NCBI RefSeq assembly: GCF_000006945.2
Contig: NC_003197.2
Location: 1,488,001 to 1,552,000 of the forward strand
Source of the DNA: Salmonella enterica subsp. enterica serovar Typhimurium str. LT2
GTDB lineage: Bacteria > Pseudomonadota > Gammaproteobacteria > Enterobacterales > Enterobacteriaceae
Length of the DNA stretch: 64,000 bases
Direction of reading: 5' to 3'
The notes under the pieces were generated by a model. That model did no database searches, was not told the origin of the DNA, and was given only the letters and a program-made list of their open reading frames with translations. Below are positions 34,695 through 43,560 of the stretch, one piece after another (the stretch's first letter is position 1; each line of letters opens with the position of its first letter). The translations under genes were made by a program, and so were the position numbers.

Positions 34695-35351
34695 ATGTCT
34701 GATAACGACCAATTGCAGCAGATCGCGCATCTGCGCCGTGAATACACGAAAGGCGGCTTGCGTCGCCGCGATTTACCCGCTGAACCGTTAACCTTATTTG
34801 AGCGCTGGCTTGGGCAAGCGTGCGACGCCAGACTGGCCGATCCAACGGCAATGGTCGTGGCGACCGTAGATGACAAGGGTCAACCGTACCAGCGTATTGT
34901 GTTGCTCAAGCATTATGATGAAAAAGGCCTGGTCTTTTATACCAACCTGGGAAGCCGCAAGGCGCATCAGATTGAGCACAATCCGCGTATCAGCCTGTTA
35001 TTTCCCTGGCATATGCTTGAACGCCAGGTGATGGTGACAGGCAAAGCCGAGCGTCTCTCCACTCTTGAGGTGGTGAGGTATTTCCACAGCCGTCCGCGCG
35101 ACAGCCAGATCGGCGCATGGGTCTCTAAACAATCCAGCCGCATTTCCGCGCGCGGTATCCTCGAAAGCAAATTCCTGGAGCTCAAGCAGAAGTTTCAACA
35201 GGGCGAAGTGCCGTTACCCAGCTTTTGGGGTGGTTTTCGCGTGAGTATCGAACAGATGGAGTTCTGGCAGGGCGGCGAACATCGTCTGCACGATCGCTTT
35301 TTATACCAACGCGACGACGGCGCGTGGAAAATCGACCGTCTTGCGCCCTAA
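34695..35351 (+). CDS. pdxH: Pyridoxine/pyridoxamine 5'-phosphate oxidase
   Basis: This 218-residue FMN enzyme makes pyridoxal 5'-phosphate from the 5'-phosphates of pyridoxine or pyridoxamine. The family features are visible in '[20 protein letters not shown]' and the C-terminal 'PSFWGGFRV' and 'HDRFLYQR'. It lies 58 bases after mliC and before tyrS and pdxY, a cluster with two vitamin B6 genes that is common in enterobacteria. Confidence 0.97.
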
Positions 35352-35477
35352 AGATGCAAAAATCTTGTTTTAAGCACTGGTGCGGATGAATCCGCCGTTT
35401 TATGCTATGTCTCTTTCGCGTCTGGCGAAAAGTCGTGTACCGGCAAAGGTGCAGTCGTTTTATACATGGAGATTTTG

Positions 35478-36752
35478 ATGGCAAGCAGTAACTTGATTAA
35501 ACAATTGCAAGAGCGGGGGCTGGTAGCCCAGGTGACGGACGAAGACGCGTTGGCAGAGCGACTGGCGCAAGGCCCGATCGCGCTCTATTGCGGCTTCGAT
35601 CCTACCGCTGACAGCTTGCATTTGGGGCATCTGGTTCCATTGTTATGCCTGAAACGCTTCCAGCAGGCAGGGCACAAACCTGTTGCGCTGGTAGGCGGCG
35701 CGACCGGTCTGATTGGCGACCCGAGCTTCAAAGCCGCCGAGCGTAAACTGAACACTGAAGAGACCGTTCAGGAGTGGGTGGCGAAAATTCGTAAACAGGT
35801 TGCCCCATTCCTGGACTTTGATTGCGGCGAAAACTCCGCCATCGCGGCCAATAACTATGACTGGTTCGGCAGCATGAATGTGCTGACTTTCCTGCGCGAT
35901 ATCGGTAAACATTTTTCCGTTAATCAGATGATCAACAAAGAAGCGGTGAAGCAGCGTCTGAACCGTGACGATCAGGGTATCTCTTTCACGGAGTTCTCTT
36001 ATAACCTGCTACAGGGGTACGACTTCGCTTGCCTGAATAAACTGCACGGCGTTGCCTTACAGATTGGCGGTTCTGACCAGTGGGGGAACATCACTTCCGG
36101 TATCGACCTGACCCGTCGTCTGCACCAGAATCAGGTATTTGGTTTGACCGTTCCACTCATCACCAAAGCTGACGGCACGAAATTCGGTAAAACCGAAGGC
36201 GGCGCTGTCTGGCTGGATCCGAAGAAAACCAGTCCGTACAAATTCTACCAGTTCTGGATTAACACCGCAGATGCCGATGTTTATCGCTTCCTGAAATTCT
36301 TCACTTTTATGGACATTGAAGAGATCAATGCCCTGGAAGAAGAAGATAAAAACAGCGGTAAAGCGCCGCGCGCGCAGTATGTGCTGGCCGAGCAGGTGAC
36401 GCGCCTCGTTCATGGTGAAGAGGGACTGGTCGCGGCGAAACGGATCACCGAATGCCTGTTCAGCGGTTCACTGAGCGCGCTGAGCGAAGCTGACTTTGAG
36501 CAGTTGGCGCAGGACGGCGTACCGATGGTTGAAATGGAAAAAGGCGCCGACCTGATGCAGGCGCTGGTAGACGCCGAACTCCAGCCGTCACGTGGTCAGG
36601 CGCGTAAGACTATCGCCTCCAACGCTGTCACTATCAATGGTGAAAAACAATCCGATCCTGAATACATCTTTAACGATGAGGACCGTCTGTTTGGCCGCTA
36701 TACCTTATTACGTCGCGGCAAAAAGAACTATTGTCTGATTTGCTGGAAATAA
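35478..36752 (+). CDS. tyrS: Tyrosyl-tRNA synthetase
   Basis: This 424-residue class I synthetase charges tRNA-Tyr. The HIGH-type motif is HLGH at residues 48-51 and the KMSKS-type motif is KFGKT at residues 235-239. The C-terminal S4-like domain covers about residues 355-415. ATG 35478 was chosen over a longer frame from 35466 on family length. A clean terminator follows, so pdxY is probably transcribed in part from its own promoter. Confidence 0.98.
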
Positions 36753-36765
36753 GGCATTAAGTAAC

Positions 36766-36795
36766 AGGGAGTGAGAAATCACTCCCTTATTTTTG
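36766..36795 (+). terminator. Intrinsic terminator after tyrS
   Basis: AGGGAGTGA pairs with TCACTCCCT around GAAA, followed by TATTTTT. It lies between tyrS and pdxY, 17 bases before the pdxY ATG, so it could also partly attenuate read-through. Confidence 0.85.
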
Positions 36796-36811
36796 ATGTT
36801 CAGGTAAAAAA

Positions 36812-37672
36812 ATGAAGAATATCCTCGCTATCCAGTCCCATGTTGTTTTCGGACATGCGGGCAACAGCGCCGCCGAATTTCCCATGCGCCGTCTTGGCGC
36901 GAATGTTTGGCCGCTGAATACCGTTCAGTTTTCTAACCACACGCAATATGGTAAATGGACCGGCTGTGTCATGCCGCCCAGCCATCTGACTGAGATTGTC
37001 CAGGGGATTGCGGACATTGGCCAGTTAGCGCACTGCGACGCCGTACTTAGCGGTTACCTGGGATCTGCCGAGCAGGGAGAACACATTCTCGGTATTGTGC
37101 GCCAGGTTAAAGCAGCAAATCCGCAGGCAAAATATTTCTGCGATCCCGTGATGGGGCATCCGGAAAAGGGTTGTATCGTGGCGCCTGGCGTCGCAGAGTT
37201 CCATGTGCGTTATGCGCTACCCGCCAGCGATATTATCGCGCCTAACCTGATTGAACTGGAAATTCTCAGCAAACATAGCGTGAATAATGTGGATGACGCC
37301 GTGCAGGCGGCGCGTGAACTGATTGCTCAGGGGCCAGAAATTGTACTGGTAAAACATCTCGCCCGCGCCGGTTACAGTTCAGAACGCTTTGAAATGCTGC
37401 TGGTGACAGCGCAGGAAGCCTGGCATATTAGCCGTCCGCTGGTGGATTTCGGTTCACGTCAGCCGGTTGGCGTTGGCGATGTCACCAGTGGTTTATTGCT
37501 GGTCAAACTTTTGCAGGGCGCGACGTTGCAGCAGGCGCTGGAGCACGTTACGGCGGCAGTCTATGAGATTATGATCGCCACCAAAACGATGCAGGAGTAC
37601 GAACTGCAGGTCGTGGCGGCCCAGGACAGGATCGCTAACCCTGAACATTACTTCAGCGCAACGCGGCTGTAA
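36812..37672 (+). CDS. pdxY: Pyridoxal kinase 2
   Basis: This 286-residue ribokinase-family enzyme phosphorylates pyridoxal in the salvage of vitamin B6. The family motifs 'LIELEILSKHSV' and the anion hole with catalytic Asp in 'QPVGVGDVTSGLLL' near residue 225 are visible. It follows tyrS closely behind a terminator. A REP element lies 20 bases after its stop. Confidence 0.97.
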   Translation: MKNILAIQSHVVFGHAGNSAAEFPMRRLGANVWPLNTVQFSNHTQYGKWTGCVMPPSHLTEIVQGIADIGQLAHCDAVLSGYLGSAEQGEHILGIVRQVKAANPQAKYFCDPVMGHPEKGCIVAPGVAEFHVRYALPASDIIAPNLIELEILSKHSVNNVDDAVQAARELIAQGPEIVLVKHLARAGYSSERFEMLLVTAQEAWHISRPLVDFGSRQPVGVGDVTSGLLLVKLLQGATLQQALEHVTAAVYEIMIATKTMQEYELQVVAAQDRIANPEHYFSATRL

Positions 37673-37691
37673 TTATTGCTGCTAAAAAGAG

Positions 37692-37721
37692 GCCGGATGG
37701 CGGTACAGCGAGCTATCCGGC
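37692..37721. repeat. REP (repetitive extragenic palindromic) element
   Basis: The sequence starts GCCGGATGGCGG and ends GAGCTATCCGGC, an inverted repeat with the usual enterobacterial REP consensus. It lies between the 3' ends of the convergent genes pdxY and gst. Confidence 0.8.
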
Positions 37722-37730
37722 AACATGACA

Positions 37731-38336
37731 TTAATTCAGTCCTTCCGCTTTAAGCGCTGCCGCAACGGTCGGTCTTTTTGCGACACGCTGCATATAACTT
37801 TCAATATGCGTTAACCCGTCCATATTCAGTTTTACGCCATAGGCCCAACGCAATACGGTAAACAGATAAGCGTCTGCAATGGTAAAACGCTGGCCGCAAA
37901 TCCACTGGTCGTCTGAAAGCGACTCATCCACATACTGCAATTTCTTTTCCAGACCGGCGCGAACGGCGGGTTTGAGTGTTTCCGGCGTGTCAGGGCGGAA
38001 CAGCGGGGTAAAGCCTTTATGCAGTTCCGTTGCAATATAGTTGAGCCATTCCAGCGTATGATAGCGAGCAAGACTACTTACCGGCGCCAGAAGCTGGCGG
38101 TCGGGAACGCTGTCGGCGAGGTACTGCATAATGGCGACGCCTTCAGTCAACAGTGTGCCGTCATCCAGCAGCAGAGCCGGAACCTGTCCTTTAGGGTTGA
38201 CTGCCAGGTAATCATCACCGTTTTCCAGGCGTTTTTTTGCGAGATCGACGCCATCAAGCGTAAAGTCTTTGCCAATTTCGCGCAGGGTAATATGGGAAGC
38301 AAGAGAGCAGGCACCCGGTTTGTAGAACAGTTTCAT
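37731..38336 (-). CDS. gstA: Glutathione S-transferase (GstA type)
   Basis: This 201-residue protein is a beta-class bacterial glutathione transferase. It begins 'MKLFYKPGACSLASHI', with the Cys10 region typical of the class, a thioredoxin-like domain (about residues 1-80) and a helical C-terminal domain. It conjugates or reduces electrophiles with glutathione in the cytoplasm. A terminator for dtpA lies upstream, so it is probably a separate transcript. Confidence 0.95.
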   Translation of the reverse strand: MKLFYKPGACSLASHITLREIGKDFTLDGVDLAKKRLENGDDYLAVNPKGQVPALLLDDGTLLTEGVAIMQYLADSVPDRQLLAPVSSLARYHTLEWLNYIATELHKGFTPLFRPDTPETLKPAVRAGLEKKLQYVDESLSDDQWICGQRFTIADAYLFTVLRWAYGVKLNMDGLTHIESYMQRVAKRPTVAAALKAEGLN

Positions 38337-38386
38337 CGGTAACTCCTTTTTGCTGAGGTTTAAAGTATGGTAGTGCGGGGACGAGC

Positions 38387-38418
38387 AAAAAAAAAGCCGC
38401 TAACGCACAGTTAGCGGC
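38387..38418 (-). terminator. Intrinsic terminator of dtpA
   Basis: GCCGCTAAC (38396-38404) pairs with GTTAGCGGC (38410-38418) around GCACA. On the minus strand nine T residues follow. It lies 22 bases after the dtpA stop. Confidence 0.92.
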
Positions 38419-38440
38419 CTGAATGTTGTTTCCCGGAAAA

Positions 38441-39946
38441 TTAAACTGTAGCGGCTTTAGAGCCTTTTTCAGCGGTATCATCGTCCTGGGTCATACGGTT
38501 CAGCTTAGGCGCTGTCAGCAGCATCAGGACGGCGATAACGGCGGTTGCTATGCCAATCTGCATAAATACGCGACCATAGACTTCCAGGGACATCAGTGGG
38601 TCAGTCACGTCGCTCGGCACAGCCATCAGGTTGGCGACATAACCGCCGATGATGTTAGCGCCTGCCGTTGTCAGGAACCAGCTACCCATGATGAAACCCA
38701 TCAGACGCTGCGGAACCAACTGTGCGACCATTGCCAGTCCCAGACCGGAGATCATCAGCTCACCGATACTTTGCAGGCCGTAGCTTGCGATCAGCCAGTT
38801 TACGGATACGATGCCGGCATCGTTCGCAAATTTGGCACCCAGCGGCAGAATCAGGAACGCGCCGGAACACAGCACCATACCAATGGCGAATTTCATCGGC
38901 ATCGGCAGCGTATCGCCCATCCTGTTATAGATAGCGGCCAGAATCGGGCTGCCGATAATGATCCAGAATGGGTTCAGCGCCTGATACTGTTCCGGTTCGA
39001 ACGCGATACCGAGAATAGAGTGCTCGACGTTACGAATGGCAAAGAAGTTCAGCGACGTCGGCATCTGGCTGTACAGTACGAAGAAGATAATCGCCTGCAG
39101 CATCAAAATAAAGGCGACGATCATTTTACGGCGAGCCGCGCCGTGCATGGAAAACGCTTCTTTACCGAAGATAATGACGATGCCAAGAGCGATTACGCCC
39201 AGCACCATACGTGCGATATCCTGGTTGTGCAGCAGCCAGGTGGCGACCGCAATCAGAACGACAATACCCACGATGGTCAGCAGCAGATTACGGAAGTTGA
39301 TCGGTTCAAAGTCGGGTTTGGAACCGTAGCTTTTCACCCAGCGCTGGCAGAAAGCAAAGTTAACGACGGTTATCAGCATACCGACGACGCTAAGCGCAAA
39401 CGCGGTGCTCCAGCCATAACGCGCCGCCAGCCACGGCGTCGCCAGCATAGAGAAGAAGGAGCCGATGTTGACGGACATATAATACATCGTAAATGCGCCG
39501 TCGAGACGCGGATCGTCCTTCGCGTAACAGGTAGACAGCAGGGAAGACGGGTTAGCTTTAAACAGACCGTTACCCACAGCGATAGCCGCCATGCCCATAT
39601 AGACGATGCCAGCGTCATGACCAGACCATGCGACCAGCGCATAACCGATAGCCAGCACCACGGCACCCAGCATAATAACGCGTTTGGTGCCCAGAATTTT
39701 ATCACCTAACCAACCGCCAATGGCGACCAGGCCGTACACCAGTGCACTGAAGGAAGAGAAAAGGGTGATGGAATCCGCTTCTGACATACCCAGTTGTTTT
39801 ACCAGGTAGACGGCCATAATGCCTTGCAGGCCGTAATAACCAAAACGCTCCCATAACTCTATCGAGAAGATGAGATAGAACGCCTTCGGTTGTTTGAAAG
39901 CGTTCAAACTGACGCTTTCAGTTGGTTTTTTGTTTGCAGTAGACAC
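38441..39946 (-). CDS. dtpA: DtpA (TppB/YdgR), proton-dependent di/tripeptide permease
   Basis: This 501-residue protein belongs to the POT/PTR family and imports di- and tripeptides with protons. Twelve to fourteen membrane segments are seen, and the signature 'ELWERFGYYGLQGIM' lies at residues 31-45, carrying the proton-coupling ExxERFxYY motif. Salmonella tppB is known to depend on OmpR. A long non-coding region upstream of its start may hold regulatory sites. Confidence 0.97.
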   Translation of the reverse strand: MSTANKKPTESVSLNAFKQPKAFYLIFSIELWERFGYYGLQGIMAVYLVKQLGMSEADSITLFSSFSALVYGLVAIGGWLGDKILGTKRVIMLGAVVLAIGYALVAWSGHDAGIVYMGMAAIAVGNGLFKANPSSLLSTCYAKDDPRLDGAFTMYYMSVNIGSFFSMLATPWLAARYGWSTAFALSVVGMLITVVNFAFCQRWVKSYGSKPDFEPINFRNLLLTIVGIVVLIAVATWLLHNQDIARMVLGVIALGIVIIFGKEAFSMHGAARRKMIVAFILMLQAIIFFVLYSQMPTSLNFFAIRNVEHSILGIAFEPEQYQALNPFWIIIGSPILAAIYNRMGDTLPMPMKFAIGMVLCSGAFLILPLGAKFANDAGIVSVNWLIASYGLQSIGELMISGLGLAMVAQLVPQRLMGFIMGSWFLTTAGANIIGGYVANLMAVPSDVTDPLMSLEVYGRVFMQIGIATAVIAVLMLLTAPKLNRMTQDDDTAEKGSKAATV

Positions 39947-40547
39947 TTTTACCTCTTTTTTACGCCCCGTATTAACAGGGATTGTCTGGCGCGTGATGAG
40001 TCAGACTCATCCGTCCGATTGTTATATTGGAGGGGAAACGGCAGGTAATGTTCACTATCTTTCCTCTCCAGACAAGAGCTTTGTAATAATCTGTTACATA
40101 TAACTCTTCTGGTTGAATCGTCCGATGTCAGAAATGTTATCCAGCGTTAAATTTCTTCATTTGAAGAATGGCAGATTTTTACACTGCAAAAAGGCCATTA
40201 GTTTGGGTGAAAGGCGATATCTTCTGCTATTTAAGGTGAAAAGCAGTGATATAGGCCATTATCTGAAAAAATGGCAGAGTAATGTTTTGTAGTGAAAACG
40301 GGGCGTCAGTCTATCCGGTTGTAAATGTAACCTTAGATGTCATTAAATTTCACATGAAGTTATCAAAGTGATCCTGATCACGGATAGATAGAATTTTTTG
40401 CGATTAAAAAAATGATTAACCTGACGTGGAGTGAAAACGAAAGCACATTACATCAGAAAAAGGACAGAGACTGGAATGATTGATGGCTAAAATAGATCCA
40501 GGCCGAAGGTGGGAGCGCGCTGGCGTGACGGACGCACTCCGACCATA
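39947..40547. promoter_or_regulatory. 600-base non-coding region upstream of dtpA and downstream of nth
   Basis: This stretch lies between the start of dtpA and the stop of nth, both minus strand. It is AT-rich and has no plausible coding frame. It must contain the dtpA promoter (within the first 150 bases) and the end of the rsx-nth transcript. I see a GTGAT-N4-ATCAC palindrome (listed separately), but no RNA gene that I can identify. Confidence 0.5.
40369..40382. promoter_or_regulatory. FNR/CRP-like palindrome
   Basis: GTGATCCTGATCAC has two five-base arms with four bases between them, the layout of an FNR box (TTGAT-N4-ATCAA) with G and C at the outer positions. It lies about 420 bases upstream of dtpA, which is far for classic activation. 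The assignment is speculative. Confidence 0.35.
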
Positions 40548-41183
40548 TCAAATATCGACTTTTTCTTTGTATTCGCAAAGATCTTCAATGAGGCAGGAGC
40601 CGCAGCGGGGTTTTCGGGCGATACAGGTATAGCGGCCATGCAAAATTAACCAGTGATGGCAGTCCACTTTGAACTCATTCGGCACCACTTTCAGCAACTT
40701 CTCTTCTACCTGCTCGACATTTTTACCCGGCGCGAACTGCGTTCGGTTGCATACACGAAATATATGCGTATCAACGGCGATGGTCGGCCAGCCGAAGGCG
40801 GTATTTAGCACCACGTTAGCGGTTTTACGCCCCACGCCGGGAAGCGCTTCCAGCGCCGCCCGATCCTCCGGCACTTCGCCATTATGCTTGTCCAGTAAAA
40901 TACGGCAGGTCTTAATCACGTTTTCCGCTTTACTGTTAAATAAGCCGATAGTTTTGATATAGGATTTCACGCCCTCTACGCCCAGCTCCAGCATCGCGGC
41001 TGGCGTATTGGCGACCGGGTAAAGTTTGGCGGTAGCCTTGTTCACGCTGACGTCGGTTGCCTGCGCGGAAAGCAACACGGCAATCAGCAACTCAAACGGC
41101 GACGTGAAATTGAGTTCCGTTGTGGGGTGCGGATTGTTGTCGCGCAGGCGCGTCAGAATTTCCAGCCTTTTTGCTTTGTTCAT
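40548..41183 (-). CDS. nth: Endonuclease III
   Basis: This 211-residue DNA glycosylase/AP lyase removes oxidised pyrimidines in base excision repair. The helix-hairpin-helix 'LPGVGRKTANVV' near residues 113-124 contains the catalytic Lys, and 'AVDTHIFRVCNR' contains the catalytic Asp. The [4Fe-4S] loop C-X6-C-X2-C-X5-C is complete at the C-terminus. The start overlaps the rsxE stop by one base, so it is the last gene of the rsx operon. Confidence 0.98.
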   Translation of the reverse strand: MNKAKRLEILTRLRDNNPHPTTELNFTSPFELLIAVLLSAQATDVSVNKATAKLYPVANTPAAMLELGVEGVKSYIKTIGLFNSKAENVIKTCRILLDKHNGEVPEDRAALEALPGVGRKTANVVLNTAFGWPTIAVDTHIFRVCNRTQFAPGKNVEQVEEKLLKVVPNEFKVDCHHWLILHGRYTCIARKPRCGSCLIEDLCEYKEKVDI

Positions 41184-41875
41184 CAGACTTTCCCTGTTTC
41201 ACCTGCCGGAACAGCGGAAGGCGCGGTTTCGGCGCGGCGTTTCTTCATTTTTTCATCAATAAGATATTTTACCGCCAGCATGAGCCCCAGGCCGATAAAC
41301 GCGCCTGGCGGCAGCATCGCCAGCAGGAAAGGCGAGTCGGTGTGAAATATCTCGACCCGTAATACTTTTGCCCAGCCTCCCAGCAGGCTATCCGCGCCAT
41401 CGAAAAGCGTACCATTCCCGAGGATCTCGCGCAGCGAACCCAGCACGAACATCGCGCCTGTCGCGCCCATGCCGATGGAAAAACCGTCCAACGCGGAAAG
41501 CCACGGTCCTTTTTTCGCGGCAAACGCTTCGGCGCGACCAACAACAATGCAGTTCGTTACAATCAGAGGAATAAAAATCCCTAAAGACTGATACAAACCG
41601 AACGCATACGCATTGATCAGCATCTGTACTGCGCTTACCACCGAGGCAATGATCATGACGTAAATCGGGATACGGATTTCTGCCGGCGTCCAGCGACGTA
41701 GTGCGGACACCGTAAGGTTGGTCAGCGTTAATACCAGCGTTGTGGCCAGACCCAGCCCCAGAGCGTTGGTTGCCGTAGACGTCACCGCCAGTAGAGGGCA
41801 CAGGCCAAGTAGCTGCACCAGAGCAGAGTTATTTTTCCATAACCCCTGAACAACAATGTCTTTTATTTCGCTCAT
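41183..41875 (-). CDS. rsxE: RsxE, electron transport complex membrane subunit
   Basis: This 230-residue protein with six hydrophobic segments is homologous to RnfE/NqrD. The Rsx complex uses ferredoxin and NADH in the membrane and keeps the SoxR iron-sulfur sensor reduced. Features include '[18 protein letters not shown]' at residues 15-32, shared with RsxA. It lies between rsxG and nth in a compact operon. Confidence 0.96.
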
Positions 41876-41877
41876 GG

Positions 41878-42498
41878 CTATTCTCCACAGGCGGTTAAAT
41901 GGGGGAGCTGAGCGGGCAGTGATTCGGCGTACAGCCCCGCGCGTTTAACCGCATTCACTACGGCGCGCGGCGTTATTGTCGCCCCGGTAAATTGATCAAA
42001 ATCACCGCCATCTTTTTTCACCGCCCAGTGCGTATCATTTTCACCACTGATGGTTTTACCGCTAAAGTGGGTAATCCAGTCAGACAAACGGCGCTCAATT
42101 TTATCACCTAACCCTGGCGTCTCATGATGTTCCGTCACACGCGTCCCCAGGACGGTACCGTTGAAATCTGCGCCAACAATAAGCTGGATAGCGCCGGAAT
42201 AGCCATCTGGCGCGGTAGCCTCAATGATGGCCGCTACGGGTTTATCATCCTTGCGAGCGATAAAAACACGGTGTGTGCCTTTGCCGAGGGCGGGCGCATC
42301 GACCAGATAACAACTCTCTTGCAGATTATTATTGTAACGATCTGGCGGCAATACCTGATCGAACAGGGCATGTTGTTGTTGCAGCGCTTGTTCGTGGATG
42401 GTTGATTTTGTCATCTGATTAATCACCGCGGTCAATCCCGTAGAGCCTGCGGCAAAAAGCGCCAGCGTAATACCGTGTTTACGAATCGTTTTCAGCAT
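41878..42498 (-). CDS. rsxG: RsxG, periplasmic flavoprotein subunit
   Basis: This 206-residue protein has one N-terminal membrane helix (about residues 8-28) and a periplasmic FMN-binding domain. The flavinylation motif '[12 protein letters not shown]' near residues 170-181 carries the Thr that takes covalent FMN in RnfG/NqrC proteins. It lies two bases before rsxE and three after rsxD, so it is tightly coupled in the operon. Confidence 0.96.
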
Positions 42499-42501
42499 GG
42501 T

Positions 42502-43560
42502 TTATCCTTTGCGATGTCCATAGACGCGGGGGCGCGTGTAGTAGTCGATCAGAGGAACCGTGATATTCGCCAACAGGACAGCAAAAGCAACGCCGTCCGG
42601 ATAGCCGCCGAAGCTACGAATCAGCCACACTAATACCCCAGCCAGCGCGCCGAAAATTAAACGTCCACGGTTGGTCGTGGAGGCGGTAACCGGATCCGTT
42701 AAGATAAAAAATGCACCCAGCATGGTGGCGCCTGACAGCAGATGAAGCTGCGGCGAGGCCAGCGTAGCGGGCGAGAAAAGCCAGCCTAACGCGGCGCATA
42801 GCGCCAGCGTCAGCAGAAAACTGACCGGGATATGCCAGCGGATGGCTTTTTGCCACAGCAGGAATACGCCGCCGACAAGCCAGGCGAGGTTAACCCACTG
42901 CCAGCCCACGCCAGCCAGCGCGCCGCTGTATATCGGGTACTGCATGATTTGCTCAACGGAGTGCCCGGCGCGCAAGGACGTTTTAAACGTATCCAGCGGC
43001 GTCGCCTGGCTGATACCGTCAATACCGATACGTAGCAGCGTCATATCGCCGCCGCTGGCGGTATGCCCGGTAAAAATCATCCGCAACGTGTCCAGCATAT
43101 CGGGCGTTGTTGCGGCTATTTCATAAGGCGGCAACCAGCTTGTCATTTGCACCGGAAAGGAAATTAATAGCACCACGTAACCGATCATGGCCGGATTAAA
43201 GGGGTTTTGTCCCAGCCCGCCATATAACTGTTTAGCGATAATAATGGCGAATCCGGTTCCCAGCACGACCATCCACCAGGGCGCAAGCGGAGGGATGCTG
43301 ACCGCCAGCAAAAGCCCCGTCAATAACGCGGAATAATCCTGCAGGTGACTGGCGACCGATTGTTTGCGCAGCCTGAGGACAATGGCTTCTGCGACGAGCG
43401 CCGTGATAGCAGCCAGAACGATCTGGAAAAGCGTTCCCCAACCAAAAAACCACGTCTGCGCGGCAATCCCCGGCAGAGCGGCGATTAATACCAGCAACAT
43501 GATTCGCGATGTCTGGCGCTGGTTATGGGTATAAGGCGAGCTTGCGATTCTGAATACCAT
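42502..43560 (-). CDS. rsxD: RsxD, membrane flavoprotein subunit
   Basis: This 352-residue protein is homologous to RnfD/NqrB, with about nine membrane helices. The FMN attachment motif appears in '[12 protein letters not shown]', where the Thr would be flavinylated (near residue 187 in family numbering). It follows rsxC with no gap: the rsxC stop codon ends at 43561. Confidence 0.96.

Noticed and set aside
38423..39709. A 428-codon open frame on the plus strand opposite dtpA
   Set aside because: It is antisense to a certain permease gene, its composition is His/Gln/Arg-rich as expected for the complement of a membrane protein gene, and it has no family resemblance.
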